This document shows positions 20,677 to 29,167 of a stretch of DNA of 31,507 bases, in pieces. The stretch is from positions 1 to 31,507 of IMG/VR virus record IMGVR_UViG_3300025684_000044. One strand, given 5' to 3'. The position numbers and the translations under genes were made by a program. Below the pieces are notes generated by a model, which did no database searches, was not told where the DNA came from, and worked only from the letters and a program-made list of their open reading frames with translations. Within the stretch, counting starts at the first letter, position 1, and every line of letters begins with the position of its first letter. This DNA is from a virus.

Positions 20677-20997
20677 ATGAAACTAATTGATTTCTTGAGT
20701 GAAGTGGATATTGAAATTCACGAAGACGATTTGCTAGATACACTGAGTAAATTGAAGGTAGGTATTCTGGTATCAGAGCTACGTGACTTTCGTGAACGAA
20801 GAATAGATGACTACTTATCTGTAAAGGATGGTGTATCAAGAAGCATCTTTGTGAAGGGTGATCTTGAGCAGGACGCATTTGAAATCAGCAGACGCATTGA
20901 AGCACTTGATATGATCTTAGATGAGTATGTAGCAGGACATGAGCCATTCGACTTTGACTCAGTTGAATGGTGGGATGATAAAGAAGGATTAAGCTAA
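20677..20997 (+). CDS. Hypothetical acidic protein, 106 aa
   Basis: The product MKLIDFLSEVDIEIHEDDLL and later LKVGILVSELRDFRERRIDD, then a helical end with ISRRIEALDMILDEYVAGHE and WWDDKEGLS. It is acidic, lacks Cys and is largely helical with possible coiled-coil content. No family recognised. AGGAGA precedes the ATG and the stop overlaps the next start by 1 nt (TAATG). Confidence 0.7.
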   Translation: MKLIDFLSEVDIEIHEDDLLDTLSKLKVGILVSELRDFRERRIDDYLSVKDGVSRSIFVKGDLEQDAFEISRRIEALDMILDEYVAGHEPFDFDSVEWWDDKEGLS

Positions 20998-21143
20998 TGC
21001 CTAGAAAGAAGAATAGCCCTGCGTACGGGAAGGGCGATTGGAAACGTCCCGTAGACGAGAAAAAGTTCGCTGAGAATTATGATCGTATTTTTAATAAGGG
21101 AGACAAGCATGAAACCGGAACTAATACAACTCCTCCTAAGTAA
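20997..21143 (+). CDS. Small basic protein, 48 aa
   Basis: ATG at 20997 overlaps the previous stop. The peptide is MPRKKNSPAYGKGDWKRPVD then EKKFAENYDRIFNKGDKHET and a short tail. The 'RPVD-x-KKF-x-ENYDRIF' pattern occurs in small uncharacterised phage proteins near replication genes. It overlaps the helicase gene by 35 nt and contains the helicase ribosome site. Confidence 0.7.
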   Translation: MPRKKNSPAYGKGDWKRPVDEKKFAENYDRIFNKGDKHETGTNTTPPK

Positions 21144-22335
21144 GGAGTTCTTTACTAACAACAGGCATCGTATCCGTGCTTCCATGTTTGAGGACACGGA
21201 TTACCTGCCAGTTTACAAAAGTATTATACGAGCACATGAGAGGTCAGAAGATGGAGACATTACTGTCCAAGATGTGGCTGCGCTGTACGACGTGGATAAC
21301 CCCACGGAGAGCCGTTCAAAGAAAGAAAACGTACGTATACTATTACGTGAGTTGTCGGATCGGCCACCGCTATCGCTTGACGTTGCTGAAGAAGTACTCC
21401 AACAATCATGGCGGACTGAGATCGGTAGGGATATTGCTCACCTCGGATCACAGATAGTCAATGGTGAAGTCCAAGACTTAGTATCACTTAAACGACTCAT
21501 AGATAAGACACAAGACGACTTCATGCCCCATATAGAGGTCAAACCTTGTACCAAGGATGTCTTTGAACTACTCAAGGAAAACGAAGAGGATACCCGCTGG
21601 ACGTTTAACGTACGAGCACTGCGGGATAAGCTTCCAGGAATTGCAGGTGGGGAACTATGTATTATATTCGCCAGACCAGAAACAGGAAAGACTGCAAGCC
21701 ATGTATCCTTCTGCTACGGACCAGACGGATTCGCAGAGCAAGGAGCTAGTGTCCACACCTTTGTGAACGAAGAGAAGGCAACACGGACGATGCTAAGAGC
21801 TATGTCCGCCTTTACCGGTATTACTAAGGAAGAGATCTATGAAGACCCTAAGTTTGTCGCCAACGAATGGCGTACGATCTATGACAATGTCAACATGTAT
21901 GACGCACAGGGTGTCACCATTGAACAGATTGATGCCTACTGCGAGAACCATAAGCCAGACGTACTGGTTGTGGATCAGCTAGATAAAGTACAAGTGCATG
22001 GCAACTTCAGTCGTACCGATGAGAAGTTACGTGAGATATACACACAAGCTCGTGAGATTGCTAAACGCCATGACCTTGCATTCATTGCAATCAGTCAGGC
22101 ATCTGCAGACGCAGAGGGCAAGACTAGGCTCAATCCTTCCGAAATGGAAGGCAGTAAGACCGGCAAGTTTGCTGAAGCAGATATTATTATCGGTATCGGT
22201 AAGCATGATCAATCAGGAGTAGATGATGAGCCAGATTACACTAGACACCTCACAGTAGGAAAGAACAAGATCACGGGATGGCATGGCACCATTATTTGCG
22301 AAATACAACCAAAGCTATCTCGCTACGTTGATTGA
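21109..22335 (+). CDS. DnaB-type replicative helicase
   Basis: The 408-aa protein has a helical N-terminal region (1-140) and a RecA-like core. Walker A is ARPETGKT (188-195), where the second residue after Pro is Glu rather than the usual Gly. Walker B is DVLVVDQLD (284-292), and AISQAS (Q330) matches the DnaB-family H3-type sensor. It should unwind the fork ahead of the polymerase at 22346 and work with the separate Toprim primase. ATG at 21109 has AAGGGAG 6 nt upstream; the open frame to 21079 lacks a ribosome site. Confidence 0.85.
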   Translation: MKPELIQLLLSKEFFTNNRHRIRASMFEDTDYLPVYKSIIRAHERSEDGDITVQDVAALYDVDNPTESRSKKENVRILLRELSDRPPLSLDVAEEVLQQSWRTEIGRDIAHLGSQIVNGEVQDLVSLKRLIDKTQDDFMPHIEVKPCTKDVFELLKENEEDTRWTFNVRALRDKLPGIAGGELCIIFARPETGKTASHVSFCYGPDGFAEQGASVHTFVNEEKATRTMLRAMSAFTGITKEEIYEDPKFVANEWRTIYDNVNMYDAQGVTIEQIDAYCENHKPDVLVVDQLDKVQVHGNFSRTDEKLREIYTQAREIAKRHDLAFIAISQASADAEGKTRLNPSEMEGSKTGKFAEADIIIGIGKHDQSGVDDEPDYTRHLTVGKNKITGWHGTIICEIQPKLSRYVD

Positions 22336-22345
22336 TAGGTCCGAT

Positions 22346-24454
22346 ATGTATGTACTAGGAATAGACATTGAGACGACAGTACAGAAGGCTGAACGTGGTT
22401 TGGATGGTAGCCCATTCAATCCTAACAACCATCTTGTGTCTGTGGGTGCTCAGTTCTTACACGATGAGACAGGCGAGTACTTCTTCTTTAACCACAACAA
22501 AGTCGAGTGCAACCCAAAGGAAGCCCACTTCAAGCTACAGCAGATGATTGAGTTAGCCGACGTAATCGTAGCTCACAATGCTAAGTTTGATATCCTTTGG
22601 CTGCAGGAAACAGGATTCAATATTGAGTGCGCTGTTTACTGCACAATGATTGGTGAGTATGTACTAGCCCGTGGGCAGAAGATGCCATTGTCGTTAGAAG
22701 AGACTGCCAAGCGCAGGAAGGTTACACTCAAGCGTTCTGACCTGATGGAAGAGACCTTCAAGAAAGGAATCGGCTATGAGCAGATGGACCCAGAGATTGT
22801 AGAGACGTACGGACGTGGTGACGTAATATCCTGTCTGGAAGTCTACGAATCTCAGATGCATGACTACAGGCAACCTCACTTTACAGGATTACGAAAAGTC
22901 AGGGACATGATGAATGAAATGATGTTCGTACTGTTGGAAATGGAACGGAACGGAATTTGCATTGATATTGAATCACTGGACGATGTAGAGAAAGAATTCA
23001 CTGAAGAGCGCAACAAATTAGACACACGGCTACAGCAGATTGTTAGTACAGTTATGGGTGACACTCCCGTCAACCTGAACTCACCGGCCCAGCTATCTGA
23101 AGTAGTCTACTCTCGGCGTGTACTGGACAAGAATAAGTGGCGTGAACTATTTAATGTAGGCATTGCCGCTAACGGCAAACCCTTACCACGTCCACGTATG
23201 TCGCCTAAAGAGTTTGCGCTTGCAGTAAAGAACAACTCAACAATTCTCCACCGCACCAGAGGCGTACAATGTTCTGAGTGCAGGGGTATTGGTACTGTCC
23301 AGAAGACTAAGAAGGATGGCAAGCCGTATAAGAATCGTAGCAAGTGTGTTACCTGCAACGGTGTTGGGGCTGTCTATAAACCGACAGACAAGGTAGCAGG
23401 GTTCAAGCTAACACCTTCCTCTGTGCAGGATGTATCTGCTAACGGCTTCAAGACAGAAAAGAACACCCTACAGTTTTTACTGGCTCAGGCGCAACGCAAA
23501 GGCTCGCAGGAGGCGATTGAGTTCCTACAAGGGATGCGTAGGCTCAACGCCCTAAACGTCTACCTGAACTCATTCTGTGGAGGTATGAGGCGTAATACCC
23601 GTAGTGATGGCGTATTGCATACGACTTTTAACCAATGCATTACTTCTACTGGACGCTTGTCTTCTTCTGATCCTAACTTCCAGAATCAACCACGCAGTGG
23701 GACATTCCCCATTCGTAAGTGTGTCGTATCACGCTTTGAAGGTGGTGAGATTATGGAGGCTGACTTCAGCGGTCTAGAGTTCCGTGTAGCCGGTGAACTG
23801 TCCAAGGATGGTCAGATATACAATGACATCATGACAGGTAAGGATGTACACAAGCAGACTGCTTCTATTATCAACCAAAAGTCTTCTGAGGAGATTACTA
23901 AGGATGAGAGGCAACAGGCGAAGGCGTATACGTTTGCGCCGCTCTACGGCGGTCAGGGGGCGCAGGAGGCTCCACATGTTCAACAGTACTTCAAAGAGTA
24001 CTTCAACATCTACGAAGGACTCGCAGAGTGGCACGACAAACTCAAAAGAGGAGTCTTAAGAAATGGTACGGTAACCCTACCTTCTGGACGACAATTCTAC
24101 TGGCCTAACGTTGAACGCAAGCAAGGCGGTAGGATTTCGTACGCCACACAGATTGTAAACTATCCTGTGCAATCCTTTGCTACTGCGGACATTGTTCCGT
24201 TGGCTTGCATACGTGTACACGAAATGATGAAAGATCGACAGGTTAAATCGTTATGTGTATTGACTGTACATGACTCTATCGTCGTTGACGTATATCCTGG
24301 AGAGCAAGAGATCATGAAAGATATTCTTGCAGAAGGTATGGAAGGGGTTGCAATGGAAGTCAAAAAACGGTTTAATTACGATATGGTAATTCCACTCGCC
24401 ATTGAGATAAAGAGTGGATCAAATTGGCTAAATGGAAAAGTTATTTATGAGTGA
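22346..24454 (+). CDS. Family A DNA polymerase with 3'-5' exonuclease and DnaJ-type zinc insertion
   Basis: This 702-aa replicative polymerase has exonuclease motifs D7/E9 (GIDIETT), D82 (HNAKFDILW) and D159 (YGRGDVIS). The palm has STGRLSSSDPNFQNQPR (434-450), motif A with D473 (EADFSGLEFR), O-helix RQQAKAYTFAPLYG (522-535, R522, K526, F530, Y534) and motif C HDS (642-644). Between exonuclease and palm, residues 309-341 hold two CxxCxGxG units (CSECRGIG and CVTCNGVG), as in the DnaJ central domain; HMO-2011-type phages are known for this. ATG 22346 follows AGG at 6-nt spacing; the frame extends upstream within the helicase gene. Confidence 0.95.
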   Translation: MYVLGIDIETTVQKAERGLDGSPFNPNNHLVSVGAQFLHDETGEYFFFNHNKVECNPKEAHFKLQQMIELADVIVAHNAKFDILWLQETGFNIECAVYCTMIGEYVLARGQKMPLSLEETAKRRKVTLKRSDLMEETFKKGIGYEQMDPEIVETYGRGDVISCLEVYESQMHDYRQPHFTGLRKVRDMMNEMMFVLLEMERNGICIDIESLDDVEKEFTEERNKLDTRLQQIVSTVMGDTPVNLNSPAQLSEVVYSRRVLDKNKWRELFNVGIAANGKPLPRPRMSPKEFALAVKNNSTILHRTRGVQCSECRGIGTVQKTKKDGKPYKNRSKCVTCNGVGAVYKPTDKVAGFKLTPSSVQDVSANGFKTEKNTLQFLLAQAQRKGSQEAIEFLQGMRRLNALNVYLNSFCGGMRRNTRSDGVLHTTFNQCITSTGRLSSSDPNFQNQPRSGTFPIRKCVVSRFEGGEIMEADFSGLEFRVAGELSKDGQIYNDIMTGKDVHKQTASIINQKSSEEITKDERQQAKAYTFAPLYGGQGAQEAPHVQQYFKEYFNIYEGLAEWHDKLKRGVLRNGTVTLPSGRQFYWPNVERKQGGRISYATQIVNYPVQSFATADIVPLACIRVHEMMKDRQVKSLCVLTVHDSIVVDVYPGEQEIMKDILAEGMEGVAMEVKKRFNYDMVIPLAIEIKSGSNWLNGKVIYE

Positions 24455-25289
24455 AGTAGCACTATATAACGGTATGACTCCTGAGCAGTTAATGGCTGCG
24501 ATGGGAGCGGGTGAACCTCAAGAAGCAACAGGCAATCGTTTGCCGTTGTTAAAGGTCAACTACCAGACTGAGGATGACGATGGTAATACGCTCAAGCGTG
24601 GTGCTTTTTGTTTAACTCTTCCGCAGGGTACGGTGTATAGCGAAGACGTAACTGTACGTGTATTTGCGGATTACATGCAGTACTTGGATTACGATCCAAA
24701 CGAAAATGCGGTTGTTAACAAGACAATCATTCACCGTGTGGGCGATGAGCCTATTGATGAAACAGGTGGTGTACGATGTGGCAAACCCACGTCTAAAGAA
24801 CTGCGTGAGCTTGATGCTGACGTAAAGCTTAAGTACAAAGACATTACATGTTTTAGGTACCTGTACTCTACGGTGACAATGGTTGGGGCTACAGACGGGG
24901 CAGGGAATGCCGTTGAGGTACAGGATGTACCGTGTATGTTCCGACTTAAGGGTGCTTCGTTCTTGTCTTTCTCACAAGATGTGATTGAGCCATGCAAGAA
25001 CCTTAAGCTTAAGTTTATGCAAGTAGCAAGCAAGCTTGTGACTACACGTCAAAAGAACGGCTCTGTTACTTACTTTACTGTAGGCTTTGAACCTGACTTC
25101 CAGAACAAGATGGAAATTGGAACGGACGATCTTCAGTTTATGTCCACTATACTGGACACAGTAAATGCGGAGAACAAGTCTATTATTGCAAAGCATAATG
25201 CCGCCTTGTACAGCAAGCAATCTGATGTACATGAGGAGAAGATTGTCTCCGAAGTCGAGGACTACTTAGAAATCGACGAGGCATCATAA
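24447..25289 (+). CDS. Unrecognised replication-module protein, possible ssDNA-binding protein
   Basis: The 280-aa product starts MSEVALYNGMTPEQLMAAMG and has RLPLLKVNYQTEDDDGNTL, then beta-rich runs (RVFADYMQYLDYDPNENAVV, FRYLYSTVTMVGATDGAGNA, FMQVASKLVTTRQKNGSVTY FTVGFEP in parts). The final 40 residues are acidic and helical (EEKIVSEVEDYLEIDEAS), like the acidic tails of ssDNA-binding proteins. It sits between polymerase and nuclease, where ssDNA-binding proteins often lie. The role is inferred. ATG 24447 overlaps the polymerase end by 8 nt; an ATG at 24432 is possible. Confidence 0.6.
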   Translation: MSEVALYNGMTPEQLMAAMGAGEPQEATGNRLPLLKVNYQTEDDDGNTLKRGAFCLTLPQGTVYSEDVTVRVFADYMQYLDYDPNENAVVNKTIIHRVGDEPIDETGGVRCGKPTSKELRELDADVKLKYKDITCFRYLYSTVTMVGATDGAGNAVEVQDVPCMFRLKGASFLSFSQDVIEPCKNLKLKFMQVASKLVTTRQKNGSVTYFTVGFEPDFQNKMEIGTDDLQFMSTILDTVNAENKSIIAKHNAALYSKQSDVHEEKIVSEVEDYLEIDEAS

Positions 25290-26161
25290 TGTCCGAAATG
25301 CCTCATAAATACGAGGTTCAGATACGTGAATATCTATCTAAGTTGTCGGCGGGGGAAGCTCCCCCTGTCGATGACCAATGGATAGATCAAGCATGTGAAG
25401 ACTTTCGTAATGCCCTAGTAAAGCAGTTTACCCGTGATGGCGGACGTGATTTTACGGTACGTATGTCAAACGCAGGACGGCCTCGTTGCCAGTTATGGTG
25501 GCAGAAGAATCATCCTGAAGAGGCTACTAAGCCTTCGTACGACTTCATCATGAAGATGCTGTTGGGGGATGTTATTGAGGTATTGGCCTTGCTTTTAATG
25601 CGGGGTGCGGGTATACCAGTCCAGTCCTACCACGGCAAGGTAGAACTCCAGCTTGACGACGATGCCACCATTAAAGGTGAATATGATGTTGTCATTGACG
25701 GTAAGGTATGGGATATCAAGTCCTCCTCCCCGTTTGCCTTTGAGCACAAATTCAAAGACTTCAATGCTGTCAAGGATGACGACTCTTTTGGTTATGTCGC
25801 CCAAGGCTTCGGCTACGCTAAAGCTAACGGAATGCCCTTTGGCGGTTGGATTGTAATCAATAAGTCTACAGGCGAATGGAAGTTTATTGAAGCAGATAAC
25901 TCTGTAGCAGACGAGTACACTGAAGTCATCAAGGATACCATTGACTACATTGCTACAGATAAACCGTTTGCTAGATGCTTTGAGGAAATTGACGAGACTT
26001 TCCGCAGTAAACCAACCGGTAACAAATACATCGCAAAGAATTGTATCTACTGCGACTACAAGTTCAAGTGTTGGCCTACCCTTCAGTACAGGCGAGTAGA
26101 AGCGTCACAGGCTAAGAATAAGCCTTGGAGATATTACACGGTGTACAATGACGTTCAGTAA
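25289..26161 (+). CDS. Cas4/RecB-type PD-(D/E)XK exonuclease
   Basis: The 290-aa protein has a nuclease core: G93-D94-V95-I96-E97, D133 (GEYDVVIDG), D142-I143-K144 (WDIKSSS, the DxK form of E-x-K) and Q162...Y166 (AQGFGYA). Cys at 230, 252, 255 and 261 (NCIYCDYKFKC), with Cys36 or Cys67 as a further candidate, resemble the iron-sulfur cluster of Cas4/AddB-like nucleases. It is likely to process DNA ends in recombination or degrade host DNA. It is followed by endonuclease I with a 14-nt overlap, and starts at the previous stop (TAATG). Confidence 0.8.
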   Translation: MSEMPHKYEVQIREYLSKLSAGEAPPVDDQWIDQACEDFRNALVKQFTRDGGRDFTVRMSNAGRPRCQLWWQKNHPEEATKPSYDFIMKMLLGDVIEVLALLLMRGAGIPVQSYHGKVELQLDDDATIKGEYDVVIDGKVWDIKSSSPFAFEHKFKDFNAVKDDDSFGYVAQGFGYAKANGMPFGGWIVINKSTGEWKFIEADNSVADEYTEVIKDTIDYIATDKPFARCFEEIDETFRSKPTGNKYIAKNCIYCDYKFKCWPTLQYRRVEASQAKNKPWRYYTVYNDVQ

Positions 26162-26540
26162 GGCGGCTAGGAAATATGGATACAAATCAGGCTTGGAGAA
26201 AACTGTCGCTGATCAAATCAAAAAGCGGGGACTACGTGTTAAGTATGAAGACCCATCTTCACGAATTAGCTTTACACAACCCGCTACTGATAGAACGTAT
26301 ACTCCTGATTTTGTCCTGCCTAATGGTATTGTGGTTGAGACAAAAGGCAGGTTCACCTTAGAGGACCGTAAGAAGCACCTATGGATACAGGAGCAGTCAG
26401 ACCAAGATATACGGTTTGTCTTCTCCAGTTCTAAGGCTAAGATACGCAAGGGATCAAAGACAACATACGGTATGTGGTGTGATAAGCATGGCTTCCTGTA
26501 TGCGGACAAACAAATACCAGAGGACTGGTTCAATGAGTAA
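26148..26540 (+). CDS. T7-type endonuclease I (Holliday junction resolvase)
   Basis: It resolves branched DNA made during replication and recombination and may help degrade host DNA. The 130-aa protein has KSGLEKTVADQI (E17), YTPDFVLPNGIVVETKG with D54, E64 and K66, then DRKKHLWIQ, IRFVFSS and SKTTYGMWCDKHG. E17/D54/E64/K66 correspond to the T7 gp3 catalytic set E20/D55/E65/K67, and the length is close to the T7 enzyme. It overlaps both neighbours. Confidence 0.9.
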   Translation: MTFSKAARKYGYKSGLEKTVADQIKKRGLRVKYEDPSSRISFTQPATDRTYTPDFVLPNGIVVETKGRFTLEDRKKHLWIQEQSDQDIRFVFSSSKAKIRKGSKTTYGMWCDKHGFLYADKQIPEDWFNE

Positions 26541-26892
26541 AGCAGTAAGTTTAGACTTGGAGCCGGGTGAAGCATTCTTCCGTGTTAGTGTAGACGAGGA
26601 GGGTGTAACTAACTTTGCCTGTGGTTTTTACCCAACCAATATGAACATTGAGAAGGACTTCAATGAGGAAGAAGAGGTTGACTACGATGATATGTTAGCA
26701 GTCTTCATGGCAGGTATTACGCACATGGTCAAAGAAGACATGGACGCTATCCTGCATAGAGGTATGGAATCTATCATCAAGGGTAACAAGCCCTTTGATT
26801 TTATAGTAGACCCTGCAGATATGGAGTTCTACTCCGGATTATCAGATGAACAGTTAAGGCTATTGCGCATGGACACAGAGGGGGAAGCATAA
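26533..26892 (+). CDS. Hypothetical acidic protein, 119 aa
   Basis: The product MSKAVSLDLEPGEAFFRVSV then EEGVTNFACGFYPTNMNIEK and a helical acidic part (YDDMLAVFMAGITHMVKEDM). No family recognised. ATG at 26533 follows AGAGGA by 7 nt and overlaps the endonuclease end by 8 nt; the longer upstream frame would run inside that gene and lacks a site. Its stop overlaps the next ATG by 1 nt. Confidence 0.75.
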   Translation: MSKAVSLDLEPGEAFFRVSVDEEGVTNFACGFYPTNMNIEKDFNEEEEVDYDDMLAVFMAGITHMVKEDMDAILHRGMESIIKGNKPFDFIVDPADMEFYSGLSDEQLRLLRMDTEGEA

Positions 26893-27248
26893 TGGCACGA
26901 GAGAGTTGTAATTCATTTTTTGAACAGGTAGCTGAGCTACACGCTACAGACTTCCCTGACCCTAGACCAGACATGGTTAACTCTCCAAAGCATTACATCA
27001 TCAACGACAAGTTAGAGGTCAAGGACGTACGTGAGGCTTTACTGCAGAAGTTAATGCGTGATGGTGTAGTGCTACCCTACGAAGACGCATTTGACTGGAT
27101 GACAGCTTGGGAATACGTTACTCGTGCGCCCTTTAAGAACGGCCCCGAAGACTTGGGTAAGGCTATTTGGTATTTAAACAGTCTGCTGGAGCGCATTGAG
27201 AAGCGAGGGGGCTACGTGTATGACGACACGCAAGATGATCAAGATTAA
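26892..27248 (+). CDS. DUF3310 protein (T7 gp1.7-like)
   Basis: The 118-aa product has MVNSPKHYIINDKLEVKDV (28-46), then WMTAWEYVTRAPFKNGPEDL and GKAIWYLNSLLERI. The 'vnsPkHY ... lEviDv ... eYv-R...KnG.EDl.KA.wYLn-l' pattern is that of DUF3310, which includes T7 gp1.7, a nucleotide kinase. A role in phosphorylating dNMPs would fit its location beside ribonucleotide reductase. Whether this copy is active cannot be told from sequence. Confidence 0.85.
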   Translation: MARESCNSFFEQVAELHATDFPDPRPDMVNSPKHYIINDKLEVKDVREALLQKLMRDGVVLPYEDAFDWMTAWEYVTRAPFKNGPEDLGKAIWYLNSLLERIEKRGGYVYDDTQDDQD

Positions 27249-27414
27249 GTTGCCAGAAGGTCAACTGGTCAAACTATTAGGCTTTGCTGACGAAATGCTA
27301 AGGATGGTTGAAGCAAGCGAGCTAAGTGCAGAAGAAGAACGGGCGGCGAAAGAACTTCGTCACATATTTAACAAGACGTATAATATTTACAAGGATCAAG
27401 CCAGTGAAAGTTAA
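27220..27414 (+). CDS. Hypothetical helical protein, 64 aa
   Basis: The product MTTRKMIKIKLPEGQLVKLL then GFADEMLRMVEASELSAEEE and a helix ELRHIFNKTYNIYKDQ. It looks like a helical bundle or coiled coil. I use ATG 27220, which has GGGGG about 8 nt upstream; ATG 27235 is an alternative. It overlaps the DUF3310 gene by 29 nt and the nrdA start by 11 nt. No family recognised. Confidence 0.6.
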   Translation: MTTRKMIKIKLPEGQLVKLLGFADEMLRMVEASELSAEEERAAKELRHIFNKTYNIYKDQASES

Positions 27415-29167
27415 AGTTGACCTCTCACGTGATGCCCTGCTGTCTGAGCAGGGAATGACCTTAATGAAAGACTACTACATGCTCCCGTGGGAAGAATCGC
27501 CGCAGGAGGCTTACGCACGAGCGGCAGAGGCATACTGTTATGGGGACTACGACTTCGCACAACGCATCTATGACTATGCTTCTCGTAATTGGTTTATGTT
27601 TGCTAGTCCCGTTCTCAGTAACGCTCCTAGTGATAAGGGTGATAGTAAAGGTCTTCCTATTAGCTGTTTTCTTACTTATGTTGGCGATAATCTTAGTAGC
27701 TTGATTAAGCATCCTAATGAAGTTGCTTGGCTATCTGTAAAGGGTGGTGGAGTAGGAGGACATTGGTCTGACGTACGTGGGATTAGCGACAAGGCTCCTG
27801 GACCAATCCCGTTCCTCAAAGTAATGGATTCCGGTATGACTGCATGGAAGCAGGGCCGTACCAGAAAGGGTAGCTATGCTGCCTACCTTGACGTATCGCA
27901 TCCCGATATCGTTGAGTTCTTAAACTTTAAAGTACCAACCGGAGGAGACATCAACCGGAAGTGCTTTAACCTTTTTAACGCAGTGAACATCACTGACGAA
28001 TTTATGGAGAAGATACAACATGAAAACCCAGAAGACAGACTTTGGGAACTTAGAGACCCTGACAGCGGACTTGCAAGAGATACAGTCGATGCTAGAGACC
28101 TTTGGCACAGAATACTTGAAGCTAGGTTCAGAACTGGCAGTCCTTACCTTAACTTTATCGACACAGCCAACCGATACTTACCAGATAGCCAAAAAGAACT
28201 TGGACTCCGGATTCATGGCTCTAACCTCTGCAATGAAATCCACCTCCCAACAAGTGAAGAACGCACAGCAGTTTGTTGCCTCTCATCAGTCAACGTCGAA
28301 CGATACGATGAGTGGAAAGGAACAGAAATGGTTAGAGACTTGGTACGATTCCTTGACAACGTTCTCCAATACTTTATTGACCACGCACCGGACGAACTTG
28401 GAAAAGCTAAATTCTCTGCTGAAAGAGAACGCTCGCTAGGACTAGGTGCAATGGGCTTCCACGGGTACCTACAGTCTAGGGGTATTCCGTGGGAGGACTG
28501 GAGAGCGGCCAGTGAGAACTATCAAATCTTTAAGTACATTAAAGAACAGGCTGTGATGGCTAGTAAGCAACTTGCTACGGAAAAGGGTGAAGCCCCAGAC
28601 ATGGTAGGCACAGGTATGCGTAATGCGCACTTACTTGCCATTGCCCCTAATGCGAATAGCTCTATTATCTGTAATTGTAGCCCTAGTATTGAACCTATCA
28701 AGTCTAATGCATTTACGCATCGTACTCGTGCGGGTGCTCACCTCATCAAGAACCCCCACCTCATTACGGTTCTAGAAGAGAAGGGTAAGAACACAGATGC
28801 TGTATGGAAAGATATCATTGCAAACGATGGATCAGTCGATCATGTAGACTTCCTAAGCACAGAGGAGAAGGCTGTATTCCGTACAGCGTTTGAGTTGAAG
28901 CAGACATGGGTGGTAGAACATGCCTCTAAAAGGCAAGAGTTTATTTGCCAAGGGCAGTCTGTTAATCTATTCTTCCCTTCAGGAGCTAACAAGAAGTATG
29001 TACGCCTTGTGCATCAGTTAGCATGGAAGGAAGGTCTTAAGGGGTTGTACTACCTCCGTACGTCAGCAGGAGCGTCTGCAGACAAGGTAGGTAAGCTTGT
29101 AGAGCGGTTGGCTCTCAAGGACTTTGAAGGTGAAGAAGAGGATGTCTGTGTATCATGTCAGGGGTAA
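27404..29167 (+). CDS. nrdA: Ribonucleotide reductase class I large subunit
   Basis: NrdA reduces ribonucleotides to deoxyribonucleotides with NrdB. The 587-aa protein keeps the catalytic residues: C88 (LPISCFL), N274-L-C276-N-E278 (NLCNEIHL), C292 (VCCLSS, C291/C292), Y549-Y550 (GLYYLRT) and a C-terminal redox pair C582/C585 (CVSCQG). It lacks the N-terminal ATP-cone of many NrdA proteins, which is common in phages and removes dATP inhibition. The GTG start at 27404 has AAGGA 8 nt upstream; the longer frame begins in the preceding gene. It is separated from nrdB by five small genes. Confidence 0.92.
   Translation: MKVKVDLSRDALLSEQGMTLMKDYYMLPWEESPQEAYARAAEAYCYGDYDFAQRIYDYASRNWFMFASPVLSNAPSDKGDSKGLPISCFLTYVGDNLSSLIKHPNEVAWLSVKGGGVGGHWSDVRGISDKAPGPIPFLKVMDSGMTAWKQGRTRKGSYAAYLDVSHPDIVEFLNFKVPTGGDINRKCFNLFNAVNITDEFMEKIQHENPEDRLWELRDPDSGLARDTVDARDLWHRILEARFRTGSPYLNFIDTANRYLPDSQKELGLRIHGSNLCNEIHLPTSEERTAVCCLSSVNVERYDEWKGTEMVRDLVRFLDNVLQYFIDHAPDELGKAKFSAERERSLGLGAMGFHGYLQSRGIPWEDWRAASENYQIFKYIKEQAVMASKQLATEKGEAPDMVGTGMRNAHLLAIAPNANSSIICNCSPSIEPIKSNAFTHRTRAGAHLIKNPHLITVLEEKGKNTDAVWKDIIANDGSVDHVDFLSTEEKAVFRTAFELKQTWVVEHASKRQEFICQGQSVNLFFPSGANKKYVRLVHQLAWKEGLKGLYYLRTSAGASADKVGKLVERLALKDFEGEEEDVCVSCQG

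Noticed and set aside
20364-20690. Plus-strand 108-aa frame overlapping the 89-aa gene
   Set aside because: It overlaps a gene with better start signals on the same strand and runs through the ribosome site of the next gene; composition is not protein-like.
28020-28439. Plus-strand 139-aa frame inside nrdA
   Set aside because: Although long, it is in an alternative frame of a conserved enzyme region (NLCNEIHL, VCCLSS) and has no ribosome site.
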